This document shows positions 48,484-56,712 of a stretch of 64,000 bases of DNA, in pieces. Origin of the DNA: Nocardia sp. BMG111209 (GTDB lineage: Bacteria > Actinomycetota > Actinomycetes > Mycobacteriales > Mycobacteriaceae); assembly GCF_000381925.1 (NCBI RefSeq), contig NZ_KB907307.1, positions 620,001 to 684,000 of the forward strand. The letters are read 5' to 3'. Below the pieces are notes generated by a model. The model saw only the letters and a program-made list of their open reading frames with translations. It had not been told where the DNA came from and did no database searches. A program made the translations under genes and the position numbers. How positions within the stretch are numbered: the first letter of the stretch is position 1; each line of letters starts with the position of its first letter.

Positions 48484-50261
48484 CGCGGTACCAGGTCTTG
48501 TGCAGTGCCGGCCTGGCCGGAATCCGGTGACGGAGTGGTTGTGCCGGTGGGCCCGTATCGTTCGCGCGACGCCGCGACTGCGGTGGCGTAGGGGCGGCGC
48601 ATCCAGGGCACGGTTTCGATGAGTACAGGTCGCATGCCGGCCGCCCAGATCAGTGCCCGGCCGCGGGGTATCGCGGTGAGGTCGGCGAGGGTGAGGGTGC
48701 GTTTGTCGGTCAGCTGGTACGAGCGGCTGACCGAACCGTGGTGTCGGGTCAGGGTGCCGCGCAACTGTTCTCGGTCACCGATGCTGTCCGAGCGCCGTCG
48801 CAGAAATTCGTTGTCGTCGACACCGGATCCGACGATCCGCACCCCGGCCGCGGACCACAGCGCATTCATCCCTTCGGTGCCCCAGCACCGCACTCCCTGA
48901 GACCAGGATTGCAGGATCGTCAGCACGAGTATGCCGCGAGAACCGAAGTGCGAGTAGCGCTTCGGGAGATCACGCCACCGCACCACGTTGGCGGCCTCGT
49001 CCAGCACGCACACCAGCGGTGTCGCCAGTCGTCCCATCGGCTGCTGCGATCCGATCCCGGTGGCGGCTTCGAGAACCGAGGCGGTCAAGGCGTTCACCAG
49101 CGGCCCGCAGCTACCCGCACCCTCGAGGGACAGCATGTAGAGGGTGTCTCGGCTGGTCGCCAGCGCGGCGGGGTCCAGTTGCGGGCGCTCGTCGCCGGGA
49201 CCGTCGCTGGTGACCCAGCGGCGGATCGACGCCAGGCGCAGGCTCGCCGCCATTTTCCGGCCGGTCGCGAAGACGCCGGAGCGGGTGCGCCGGTCCAGCT
49301 CGTACTGGGCGCGCAAACCGGTCGCGATCAGCGGCCACCGTGTCTCCAGTACTCGCACCGGTTGCAGGTCGTCGGGGTCGGAGATCCATTCGTACACCCG
49401 CGTGATCGGCTCGACTGCAACGGCGGCGGCTAGAAACAGTGCGGCGAGCAAGGATTCGCCTTCCGGGTCGAAGAAGGCGTCCTTGCGCACGGCTTGACCG
49501 TCGTCGCCGTCGGCGAAATGGGACGCCAGCTGCGCGGCGTCGACTTCGGTGCGGACAGCTGCCAGCGGGTTCCACCACCAGGTTGGTTCGGCGTCGGCGG
49601 TGACGGCTTGGGGGTCGAAAATCCAACAGCGGCCATGTTTTTCGCGGATGCCGCGGGTGTCGTCGACCAGATCGCGTTTGTTGGAGGTGACGATGACCGG
49701 GCCGGGGGCTTCGCAGATCGCGGGTACCGCCCGCGAGGTGCTCTTGCCCTGGCGTGGCCCCCAGATGTCGATGTGCAGCATCTCGTAGTCCGCCCACAAT
49801 GCGATCCGATCGGCTACCGCGATGCCCAGCGACAAGCCCGGGACGGTGGCCTCGGGCATCACGACCCCGAGCATCGCCGCTTTGTCGCGCACCGCCGACT
49901 CGGTCAGCGGCGCCAGCTCCGTACCGTGCGCCAGCAGTGCGGCTGTGGCGTCGATCCAGGGCCGCGCGGGATGCCTGATCTTCCACCATCGCCACATCGC
50001 GACGGTGATCACCGTCAGCGTGACGACTTCGACGGCGAGGACGACCGTGGCCGTGATCGGCCACATGACTCGTCCGTCTGCCGTCGCCACCAGCAATGCG
50101 AAGGGGTTGATCGGTAATCCGTGGGTGGGGCGGCCGGTGGCGAGGTAGCCCAGGTGGGCGGCCGAAGTGATCAGGCCCCCTCCGCCTATTGCGGCGCCCC
50201 CCGCGATCAGCAGTGCCAGGGATTCCCGGTTGCTGAGCGCGGGGTCTTTGTCGCCGGTCAT
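48480..50261 (-). CDS. TraG/VirD4-type coupling protein
   Basis: A 593-residue ATPase. Two N-terminal membrane segments (LLIAGGAAIGGGGLITSA and VVLAVEVVTLTVITVAMW) precede the Walker A-like motif WGPRQGKSTSRAVPAI. Walker B lies in PLVCVLDEAANVVRWRDLP, and a TraG/TraD C-terminal motif in GILVLTILQSWSQGVRCWG. Coupling proteins bring the relaxase-DNA complex to the secretion channel at the inner membrane. The ATG at 50261 follows GGGAGAA. 4-bp overlaps on both sides show a tight operon. Confidence 0.85.
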   Translation of the reverse strand: MTGDKDPALSNRESLALLIAGGAAIGGGGLITSAAHLGYLATGRPTHGLPINPFALLVATADGRVMWPITATVVLAVEVVTLTVITVAMWRWWKIRHPARPWIDATAALLAHGTELAPLTESAVRDKAAMLGVVMPEATVPGLSLGIAVADRIALWADYEMLHIDIWGPRQGKSTSRAVPAICEAPGPVIVTSNKRDLVDDTRGIREKHGRCWIFDPQAVTADAEPTWWWNPLAAVRTEVDAAQLASHFADGDDGQAVRKDAFFDPEGESLLAALFLAAAVAVEPITRVYEWISDPDDLQPVRVLETRWPLIATGLRAQYELDRRTRSGVFATGRKMAASLRLASIRRWVTSDGPGDERPQLDPAALATSRDTLYMLSLEGAGSCGPLVNALTASVLEAATGIGSQQPMGRLATPLVCVLDEAANVVRWRDLPKRYSHFGSRGILVLTILQSWSQGVRCWGTEGMNALWSAAGVRIVGSGVDDNEFLRRRSDSIGDREQLRGTLTRHHGSVSRSYQLTDKRTLTLADLTAIPRGRALIWAAGMRPVLIETVPWMRRPYATAVAASRERYGPTGTTTPSPDSGQAGTAQDLVPR

Positions 50262-50632
50262 GATGTTCTCCCGGGGGTTCGTTCGGTGTGCCGGCGGGCC
50301 AGGGATTCGGCGGTCATCGCCAGTTCGGCTACGACGGCCAGGGCGATGCTCGCCTGCCACGGCATCGCGCCGTGCGAGGTCTCGAGCGCCAGGATCAGCG
50401 GAAGCGGGACGTGTCCGCCGAACCAGCGAGTCAGCTGCCACAGCAGTTCCACCCGCTCGGCGCCCGCCCCACAGTCGGCATCGGTGTCGCCGGAGCCGGT
50501 TGCGGCCAGCACTTCGGCGACGGCCGCGTGATCGGCCGCGAGTGCGGCGGCCAGGTCTGCTTGACGCAGCTGGGCGATGTAATCGCTGCTGGTGGTGAGG
50601 GTTTCGTTCTTGTCGGTGGGGGTGTGGTTCAT
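50258..50632 (-). CDS. Small helical accessory protein of the transfer operon
   Basis: A 124-residue protein from the ATG at 50632, which has AGGAG upstream; a longer frame to 50863 would cover a structured leader and is less likely. It has helical segments YIAQLRQADLAAALAADHAA and a mildly hydrophobic stretch, PLPLILALETSHGAMPW followed by QASIALAVVAELAMT. It overlaps the coupling-protein gene by 4 bp. No family recognised. Confidence 0.5.
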   Translation of the reverse strand: MNHTPTDKNETLTTSSDYIAQLRQADLAAALAADHAAVAEVLAATGSGDTDADCGAGAERVELLWQLTRWFGGHVPLPLILALETSHGAMPWQASIALAVVAELAMTAESLARRHTERTPGRTS

Positions 50633-51022
50633 GGTGGTGGTCTCCTCGCCTGGGGCGGTGGTCCGCCCGGTGGTGGTGCCGTGTGTGGCGGGGACCGGCG
50701 GGGCCGCGGGCCGGGTTGGTGGCCAATCCGGTTGCGGTATCGGCGGAAAAGTTCTCGGCGAACGAAGAGAGCGCTCTTCGGGAAGTTTTCCGGCGGTGAC
50801 GCCGAACTGGGTGAGTCCGGATTTGCCGCCGGCCCGGCGCGTGGCCATGCTGTTCTCGTTCACTCATGTCCCCATCACCGCAGACCACCCGCTCCCTGCG
50901 ACGCGGCCACCCGCCCGTGGCCCACAGCCACCGACCAGAACGAAACTTCACCGGCCGTCGGTTCTCCTGCTCGGCGGCGATGCCTGTGGCTGTCCGGGAC
51001 GGAATTCGTTGTGCGGCAAGAG
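50633..51022 (-). other. Non-coding leader with a long hairpin
   Basis: In this 390-bp gap, CGGAAAAGTTC (50744-50754) pairs with GAAGTTTTCCG (50782-50792), with an inner stem CGAAGAG / CTCTTCG (50763-50780) and weaker outer pairing (AATCCGG near 50725 with CCGGATT near 50817). The composition resembles the hairpin elements near 7165, 12201 and 14106. It probably forms the 5' leader of the gene starting at 50632. Confidence 0.55.
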
Positions 51023-51568
51023 TTATCTGGGCGCGATGAGGCTGACCCGCCATCCGTCCGGGGTGTCTTCGGCGGTGACGTACACGGTGAGGGTCCGGTC
51101 CGGTTCGGAACTGCTCGAGCTGGCGACGTGCTGGGTGATCGCAGCGACACGGTGCCGGGCGGCGAGGGTGTCGGCGGGATGATCGTCCGACGTGATGACC
51201 GCGGTCGCGGTGATCGTGGCGTGTTCGACCGTCCACCGCGCCCACGTGGTGGTGGTGACCGACGCCAGCCCGGATCCGGTGACCCCGACTTCCCGGGCGT
51301 AGGCCGGCTCCAGGAATGCTGCCGCGCGGATGAATCCCGCGCTCGTGTCGGGATCTGTGCCGGGATTCCAGCTGTAGACCGTCGCCAGGGCGGCGGTGAT
51401 CAGCGGGTCCGCTGCGCGGGGATCGACCCTGCTGATCACCTCGCCGCCACCGACCGGCGACGGGGCGCGCACGGCGGGGTGCGCGCATCCGCTCACCGCC
51501 GCGCCGGCCCCGGCGGCCAGAACGGCGGCGAGGCCGATACGAATGATCGTCCGGTGATGGTGTGTCAT
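51023..51568 (-). CDS. Lipoprotein of the conjugation module
   Basis: A 181-residue protein from the ATG at 51568 (an ATG at 51583 is possible). The N-terminus IIRIGLAAVLAAGAGAAVSG followed by Cys is a lipoprotein signal with lipobox VSGC. The mature part resembles the VirB8/TcpC-like or NTF2-like small domains of conjugation proteins (ADPLITAALATVYSWNPGTD, then TVEHATITATAVITSD and DRTLTVYVTAEDTPDGWRVS). It would be anchored on the outer face of the membrane. The start overlaps the upstream gene by 4 bp. Confidence 0.65.
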   Translation of the reverse strand: MTHHHRTIIRIGLAAVLAAGAGAAVSGCAHPAVRAPSPVGGGEVISRVDPRAADPLITAALATVYSWNPGTDPDTSAGFIRAAAFLEPAYAREVGVTGSGLASVTTTTWARWTVEHATITATAVITSDDHPADTLAARHRVAAITQHVASSSSSEPDRTLTVYVTAEDTPDGWRVSLIAPR

Positions 51569-52011
51569 CGCAGCGGCCACCAACTGCCTGCGAACGGTTC
51601 ACCGAACATGGCCGTCATTTCGGCCTCGGCCGCAGGCGACAGCCCGCCTGCTGGTTCGTCGATGGCTTCGATGGACACACCCGCGCGACCGCGTGCTACG
51701 GACGCGTCGGCAGGTGCGAGGACCGCGTACGACACCACCTCGGCCGCATGGTCGCGCAGGATCGCCCATGCCCGCGCCAGGTCCGCGCGTGCCGGCTCCA
51801 GCAGCACGGTCGTGCCGGTGGAGTCCAGGAACTTCGGCCAGTTCAGGCTCGATCGCACCGTGAGCACGAATCCGTCGTACGAATGGGTCCGCGGAATGAA
51901 CGCGTCGGTGGCCAGTGCGGTACCCAAGGCGAGAGTCAGATCGGTCGGCAGGGATCGGCGCGCCCGTCGCGCGAGATCATACTGCGGTGTCGGGCACACG
52001 GATTCGAGCAT
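51565..52011 (-). CDS. Hypothetical protein
   Basis: A 148-residue protein (MLESVCPTPQYDLARRARRS). It has mixed helices and strands (DLTLALGTALATDAFIPRTH, DGFVLTVRSSLNWPKFLDST) and no signal peptide or known motif. A GAAAGGA ribosome site precedes the ATG. It is translationally coupled to the lipoprotein gene that follows and is likely a transfer accessory. Confidence 0.55.
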   Translation of the reverse strand: MLESVCPTPQYDLARRARRSLPTDLTLALGTALATDAFIPRTHSYDGFVLTVRSSLNWPKFLDSTGTTVLLEPARADLARAWAILRDHAAEVVSYAVLAPADASVARGRAGVSIEAIDEPAGGLSPAAEAEMTAMFGEPFAGSWWPLR

Positions 52012-52083
52012 GGAGAGGTCCTTTCAATACTGTTGTTAGAGCGGTCGCGCATGCCGGTCGAAAACGTTTTCCGGCAGCCATAT

Positions 52084-53202
52084 TTACGTGTTGTCGTCCG
52101 AATTCAATTGCTGGACACCAAATCTCCGGATGATCATGCTGTCGGAGGCGAAATCCGACAGTGGCTGCACGCGTACCGGGATTCCGGTGTCGGGGGCGTT
52201 CAGCAGCAGCGCGTGCCCGGTGTCATCGGTGCCCGCGTACAGCCCGACGTGGTGCGAGTCGGTTTCTCCCGGCGCAATGAAGTACACCGCGTCGCCGGGT
52301 TGCATCCGATCCGGTGGCACGGGTGTGCCTTGTGGGTCGCGTTGCTGGCTTCCGGTGTAGTGCGCCAACATGATTCGCCCCTGGGAGGCTTGCGCTACCG
52401 CGTACAGGACGAGGCCGGAGCAGTCGAACCCGCCGTTGGTGGGTCCGTTCGCGTCGCCGCCGCCCCACACGTACGGCAGCCCCAGCTCCTGCATCCCCGC
52501 TGCGAGTACACGCGCGCCGAAATCCGATCCGTTCCCGCCGACGATCGGCGGCCGACTCGGGCACGAGGAGCTGCCGGCCACGGCCGAAGGCGATCCGGCA
52601 CCATGGAACGCTTGGTAGAGCGCGCCGGCCGCGGCCTGTTTGGTGGCGTAGGCATCCGGGTACGCCGACTGTTCGACCGCTTGTGCCAGCTCGCCCGGGT
52701 CGCGGGTCTGCCAGCCGGGCACCGTTTCCGCTTGGTCATAGAACCAGCCGATCTGCCGGTGCGGGTCCATCACACTCGAGATGCCGCCGAGCCGGTCGGC
52801 CCAGACCGACGTTCGCAGCTGGAACGGGCCGACCGAGTCATGGTCACTGCCGATCGCATCGTGCGGATACGACAGTGATTCGGGCACATCGGAATTGGCG
52901 TAGTTCCGCAGTCCCGATTCGGTCGCCGCGGCCATCAACGCTGCGGTGATCACGGTTTCGGGCAGTCCGCGCTGTTCACCGATCGCGACGATGTCGCGCG
53001 CCAAATCCAGTTGACCGGTGCTGTATCCCGCCAACGTCACCGGGTTCGGGGAGCCCGCCCCCTGGGGCAGGCCCTGCCCCAGGGGAACCGATTCCGCGCA
53101 ACCAGCGATGTCGTCGCCGGAGATCATGGTCACAATCACCAGCACCACCGTCAACAACAGCCCGCCACCTGCGGCGACTACTTTCACGATCCCTGCGGTC
53201 AT
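52084..53202 (-). CDS. NlpC/P60 peptidoglycan hydrolase of the transfer apparatus
   Basis: A 372-residue protein with one N-terminal membrane segment (VVAAGGGLLLTVVLVIVTMI). Residues about 55-190 look like a transglycosylase-like or scaffold domain (VITAALMAAATESGLRNYAN, SVGPFQLRTSVWAD). The C-terminal NlpC/P60 domain has the catalytic Cys in NGGFDCSGLVLYAVAQA and His in DSHHVGLYAG. It cuts peptide bonds in peptidoglycan and would open the wall for the conjugation channel. Overlapping start and stop place it in the same operon. Confidence 0.85.
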   Translation of the reverse strand: MTAGIVKVVAAGGGLLLTVVLVIVTMISGDDIAGCAESVPLGQGLPQGAGSPNPVTLAGYSTGQLDLARDIVAIGEQRGLPETVITAALMAAATESGLRNYANSDVPESLSYPHDAIGSDHDSVGPFQLRTSVWADRLGGISSVMDPHRQIGWFYDQAETVPGWQTRDPGELAQAVEQSAYPDAYATKQAAAGALYQAFHGAGSPSAVAGSSSCPSRPPIVGGNGSDFGARVLAAGMQELGLPYVWGGGDANGPTNGGFDCSGLVLYAVAQASQGRIMLAHYTGSQQRDPQGTPVPPDRMQPGDAVYFIAPGETDSHHVGLYAGTDDTGHALLLNAPDTGIPVRVQPLSDFASDSMIIRRFGVQQLNSDDNT

Positions 53203-53513
53203 GGTTGCGCCTGTGGGGCGCGACCGTGATCGTGCACCAGCGCCATCAGTTCCCGGTTCAGTCCGAGCGCGGCGTGCAGTTGTGCGCGGGCTTCGGCCAG
53301 CTCGGCGGCCAGCCGTGGCCCCGCCGCCGCGTGGGCGTCCGGGTCGGTGTTGTCGCGTACCCAGTTGCCGACGGTGTTGTAGTGCACTCCCAGGTTCGCC
53401 GCGACGACCCGACAGGCCGCTGTCTGCGTGAAGCCCACCGCCATCAGTTCCCGGCAGCGCGCCACCGACGTGGCCCGCACCTCGTCGGGGACGAGCCGGT
53501 ATCGGCGGCTCAT
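53199..53513 (-). CDS. Small helix-turn-helix protein
   Basis: A 104-residue protein. A transposase-like helix-turn-helix covers residues about 8-50 (VRATSVARCRELMAVGFTQT, RVVAANLGVHYNTVGNWVRD), followed by a coiled helix (LAAELAEARAQLHAALGLNR). It may regulate transfer genes or bind oriT DNA. Both ends overlap neighbours by 4 bp. Confidence 0.65.
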   Translation of the reverse strand: MSRRYRLVPDEVRATSVARCRELMAVGFTQTAACRVVAANLGVHYNTVGNWVRDNTDPDAHAAAGPRLAAELAEARAQLHAALGLNRELMALVHDHGRAPQAQP

Positions 53514-55234
53514 GCGGCCAGTCCCCCGGTTGTGCCTTGATCGAACCGACGGAATCGCTGGCTGGTCGCGTGGATCCCGAAGGACTGCTCGACGTCGGTC
53601 AGTTGGAGCTGGAATGCGATACCTGGTGAACGATCCTCGGAGACTTTCAACAAGAATTTGCCGACGCCGGCTGCTATCGGGCGGGGTCGCCCGGCCCGCA
53701 ACGGTTCTCCGGTCAGCGCTTGCGGGGCCGACCAGGACGTCACCATGTCGGCTTCGGCGTCGGTGAGTTTCACAATGCCGTCCAGCAGTTCGATTTCCTC
53801 GGCGGGCAGGGCGCCCAGGATTTTCGCGCGGGAGCGTTCGAGCAAGCCGATCGCGCGCGCTCCTGCCGTGCCCGACAGGTTGTGCAGGTCGCGGATGGAG
53901 TGGCTGATCATGATCAGCGCCACTCCGAGGGAGCGTTGTAGCCGGGTCAGCTCGTCGACGCGGGCGATCATGAACTCGCCCAGGACCAGGACCTGCCACA
54001 GCTCGTCCATCACGACCTGGAACACCCGCTGTTGTTCGAGGCCGGCCTCGGCCAGGAGGTTCAACGCCTCGATCGACCCGAAGCCGATCGCCCAGCAGGT
54101 CAGCATCACCGCGGCTTTGAGTTTGGTATCGCCGCTGGGGATGTGGGAGACATCCACGCATACCGCCGGGGAATCCAGATCCAGTGCGACGGTGGTGGAT
54201 CCGTTGAACACCTGCCCGAACGGTCCCTGTGTCAGCGCGCGCAGCGAACGCCGCAGCGGCACAACCGCTTCGGCATACTTTTCCGGGGTGGCCGCGGCAG
54301 CGTCGAGCATCAGCTCGTCGCCGCCGCCGGCGATCACCTCTAGGAGGTCGCCCAGGATCGGCGGGCGCTCGGCGGTGAAACCGCGCCCGCCGTGGGCGAC
54401 CGGTCTGTACAGCAGCCGCAGCGCCGTGGACAGAAGCGTGTCCTCGAAATCGGCGATCCGCTGCCCGCGAACCAGTTCCACCAGCCCAGCGAGCAGATTC
54501 GTTTGTCGTGCACGCAGTTCCGCGTTCACACTCTCGGCGGTCTCGTGCAGCCCGGCGGCCTGCAACCTGCGTAGGGCGTGCCCGAGCAGCGCCGGGTCCA
54601 GCGGGTTGATCTGACCGTACCCGTATCCGACGTCGACCACCTGGCCGCCGCAGGCCGCGACCGTGGCTCGGTAGTCGGGTTTCACATCGGCCAGAATCAG
54701 CGGTGTCACGCCTTGGGCGATCCCGCCCAGCACGATCCGCCGAACCAGCGAGGACTTGCCGAATCCGTTGAGCCCCAGCACGAACAAGCTCGGCGCGGTC
54801 AGATAGTTGCCCCGCGAGAACCAGTTCAGCGGATCGAAACACACCGGTGCACCGGTCGACAGATGCGAGCCCAGCGGCGTGCCCAGCAACGGTGCCCCGG
54901 CCCCGACACACCAGGGCCACAGACCGGCGACCTGAGCGGTGGTGCCGCGCCATTCCGCCGGGCAGGCGATGCTGCGCCACCGGCCACCCCCGGGCCTCGT
55001 AACTCCGGAGCCGGTCACCTGCGCACCGTCGGCATCCGCGCGCGGCCGATCTGCCGGGTTGGCGCGGCGATTGTCGTCGGCGCGCAACCGCACCCGCGCC
55101 CACGATGCCCCGACAACATGGCCGGTGGCCGCACGCTGTTCCAGCCGCTTCCGCGCCGCGTCATCGAGAAGGCGGGGTTCCCGGCCTGCCGGTTTGATCC
55201 GAGATATGTTGCTGTGTAATCGTTTACGAGTCAT
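53510..55234 (-). CDS. VirB4/TraE-type conjugation ATPase
   Basis: A 574-residue ATPase. Walker A is LFVLGLNGFGKSSLVRRIVL (residues about 150-170), followed by ILADVKPDYRATVAACGGQV. Walker B is FQVVMDELWQVLVLGEFMIA, with the VirB4-type continuation RLQRSLGVALIMISHSIRDL. The enzyme powers assembly and substrate transfer of the type IV channel. It is adjacent to the SCO6880-like gene with a 4-bp overlap, the usual pairing in actinobacteria. Confidence 0.85.
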   Translation of the reverse strand: MTRKRLHSNISRIKPAGREPRLLDDAARKRLEQRAATGHVVGASWARVRLRADDNRRANPADRPRADADGAQVTGSGVTRPGGGRWRSIACPAEWRGTTAQVAGLWPWCVGAGAPLLGTPLGSHLSTGAPVCFDPLNWFSRGNYLTAPSLFVLGLNGFGKSSLVRRIVLGGIAQGVTPLILADVKPDYRATVAACGGQVVDVGYGYGQINPLDPALLGHALRRLQAAGLHETAESVNAELRARQTNLLAGLVELVRGQRIADFEDTLLSTALRLLYRPVAHGGRGFTAERPPILGDLLEVIAGGGDELMLDAAAATPEKYAEAVVPLRRSLRALTQGPFGQVFNGSTTVALDLDSPAVCVDVSHIPSGDTKLKAAVMLTCWAIGFGSIEALNLLAEAGLEQQRVFQVVMDELWQVLVLGEFMIARVDELTRLQRSLGVALIMISHSIRDLHNLSGTAGARAIGLLERSRAKILGALPAEEIELLDGIVKLTDAEADMVTSWSAPQALTGEPLRAGRPRPIAAGVGKFLLKVSEDRSPGIAFQLQLTDVEQSFGIHATSQRFRRFDQGTTGGLAA

Positions 55235-56712
55235 GCGGCCATCACCCGCGGGAGCGTGGCCATCTCAGGCAGGAGTACGCCCACGCCGAGCGAGCCGGCG
55301 AAGGCGGCGGCCTGGTAGTAGTGCGCCCGCCGCACACGCAACCGGGCCTGCACCGACAAGTCCTGGGTAAGGGCGTCGATGCGCGGCAGATCGGCGCCGA
55401 CCGGACTGGTGACGGTGATCAGCACTCCGAACCGGGTCACGCCGTGCCCGCGGGCTTGTTCTTCGCGCGCCTGTTCGGTGGCGCCGACACGCAGGGTGGC
55501 ATGCGCGGAGACCACACCTTTCCCGGACTGAGTGGCGACCAGCGCGTTCTTGTAGTCGTCGTCGACGATGCCCGCGGCATCGGCGGCCGCGTGCGGACGC
55601 AATACCAGCGCGACCCGCTTGCGTGACAACTCCGGTGTCGGTGCCAGCAGCCACTGCAGCACTCGTTCGTCGACGGTCCCCGACGGCGCGGCATCCATCT
55701 CCCACGTGGTGGAGACCGCGCCGTCATGCTCGAGACGGCCGGTGCGCTCCAGATACGAGATCGGCCCGGCCTCGTCCCACCCGATGCCGTGCCCGTCGGT
55801 GGTCGCGACAGCCGTTTCGAGATCGGCTTCGGCGGCGGGATCGAAGGCCCGGCGCACGGTCGCGGTGACTTCGTCGGCGGTCATCGGCCGGGTCCGGACC
55901 CCGGCCTGACCCAGTGCGACGGTGATCCCCGGCAACCGCCGCCCGATCTCCACCGCCTGCTCCGCGGGCTGGCGCCGCCGTTCCGGTGTCGTGGCACGGA
56001 AAGTGATTGCGCACCACGCATCTAGCCGCACTGTATGAGACGGCAACGTCTGCGCGAGTTCGGTCATCATCGCCGCTGCCAGTTCCGGGGCATCCGGGCG
56101 GGTCAGCTCATCGACTTCGTGAGCGAGGCGATGGCCGGTCTCGGGAATCGTGGATATCACCGGTGTGATCGCGACGATGTCGTTCGCGCCGCCGACCGAG
56201 GCGACGAACTGGCCCCACGCGGCCACCCACTGATCCACCACCGGCTGGTCCACGTTCTCGGCTCCGGCCGGCCACACCCGCAACATCACCGTGTACAGCG
56301 CCTGTTTGGGCATGTGGACGATCCCGAACCGGTAGCCGTTGGCGTCGATCCCTTCATACAGTTGTGAGATCGCCAGCAGACCAGGCAATTTCGCCGAACC
56401 GTGGCGAGAGAAAATCCCGGAGCGATACAGGTTTTCCTTGCGGCTCCAGGTGCGCAGCCATTGCGCCATCACGACAGCCCTTTCATATCCGGTGCGGCCG
56501 TTGGCACGGAAAGCCAACGGAGCCCACACGAGTGCCTCGGAACCCGCCACCACGAGCGCGGCGGTGAAGCTGATCAACACCGCGGTGACCATCGCGGCCA
56601 CCACGAACACGAACCCGAGAACGGTTGCCTCCCAGGCCAGCCCGAACATGCCCTCCGACCGGGGGCGCGACCATCCGCCGTAGGTGCGCCGCTGCGGCGC
56701 CGGCGCGGTCAC
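55231..56712 (-). CDS. SCO6880-type membrane protein
   Basis: A 493-residue protein with an N-terminal PrgI-like membrane region (LAWEATVLGFVFVVAAMVTA, VLISFTAALVVAGSEALVW). A long soluble part includes the blocks GFRIVHMP-like (YRFGIVHMPKQALYTVMLRV), RLDAWCAITFRATTPERR and RVLQWLLAPTPELSRKRVAL. It matches the SCO6880 family found next to VirB4-like ATPases in actinobacterial transfer systems, where it appears to act as the N-terminal partner of VirB4. 4-bp overlaps link it to both neighbours. Confidence 0.85.
   Translation of the reverse strand: MTAPAPQRRTYGGWSRPRSEGMFGLAWEATVLGFVFVVAAMVTAVLISFTAALVVAGSEALVWAPLAFRANGRTGYERAVVMAQWLRTWSRKENLYRSGIFSRHGSAKLPGLLAISQLYEGIDANGYRFGIVHMPKQALYTVMLRVWPAGAENVDQPVVDQWVAAWGQFVASVGGANDIVAITPVISTIPETGHRLAHEVDELTRPDAPELAAAMMTELAQTLPSHTVRLDAWCAITFRATTPERRRQPAEQAVEIGRRLPGITVALGQAGVRTRPMTADEVTATVRRAFDPAAEADLETAVATTDGHGIGWDEAGPISYLERTGRLEHDGAVSTTWEMDAAPSGTVDERVLQWLLAPTPELSRKRVALVLRPHAAADAAGIVDDDYKNALVATQSGKGVVSAHATLRVGATEQAREEQARGHGVTRFGVLITVTSPVGADLPRIDALTQDLSVQARLRVRRAHYYQAAAFAGSLGVGVLLPEMATLPRVMAA

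Noticed and set aside
50633..50863. N-terminal extension of the small protein at 50258-50632
   Set aside because: The extension would translate the structured leader; a clear AGGAG precedes the ATG at 50632.
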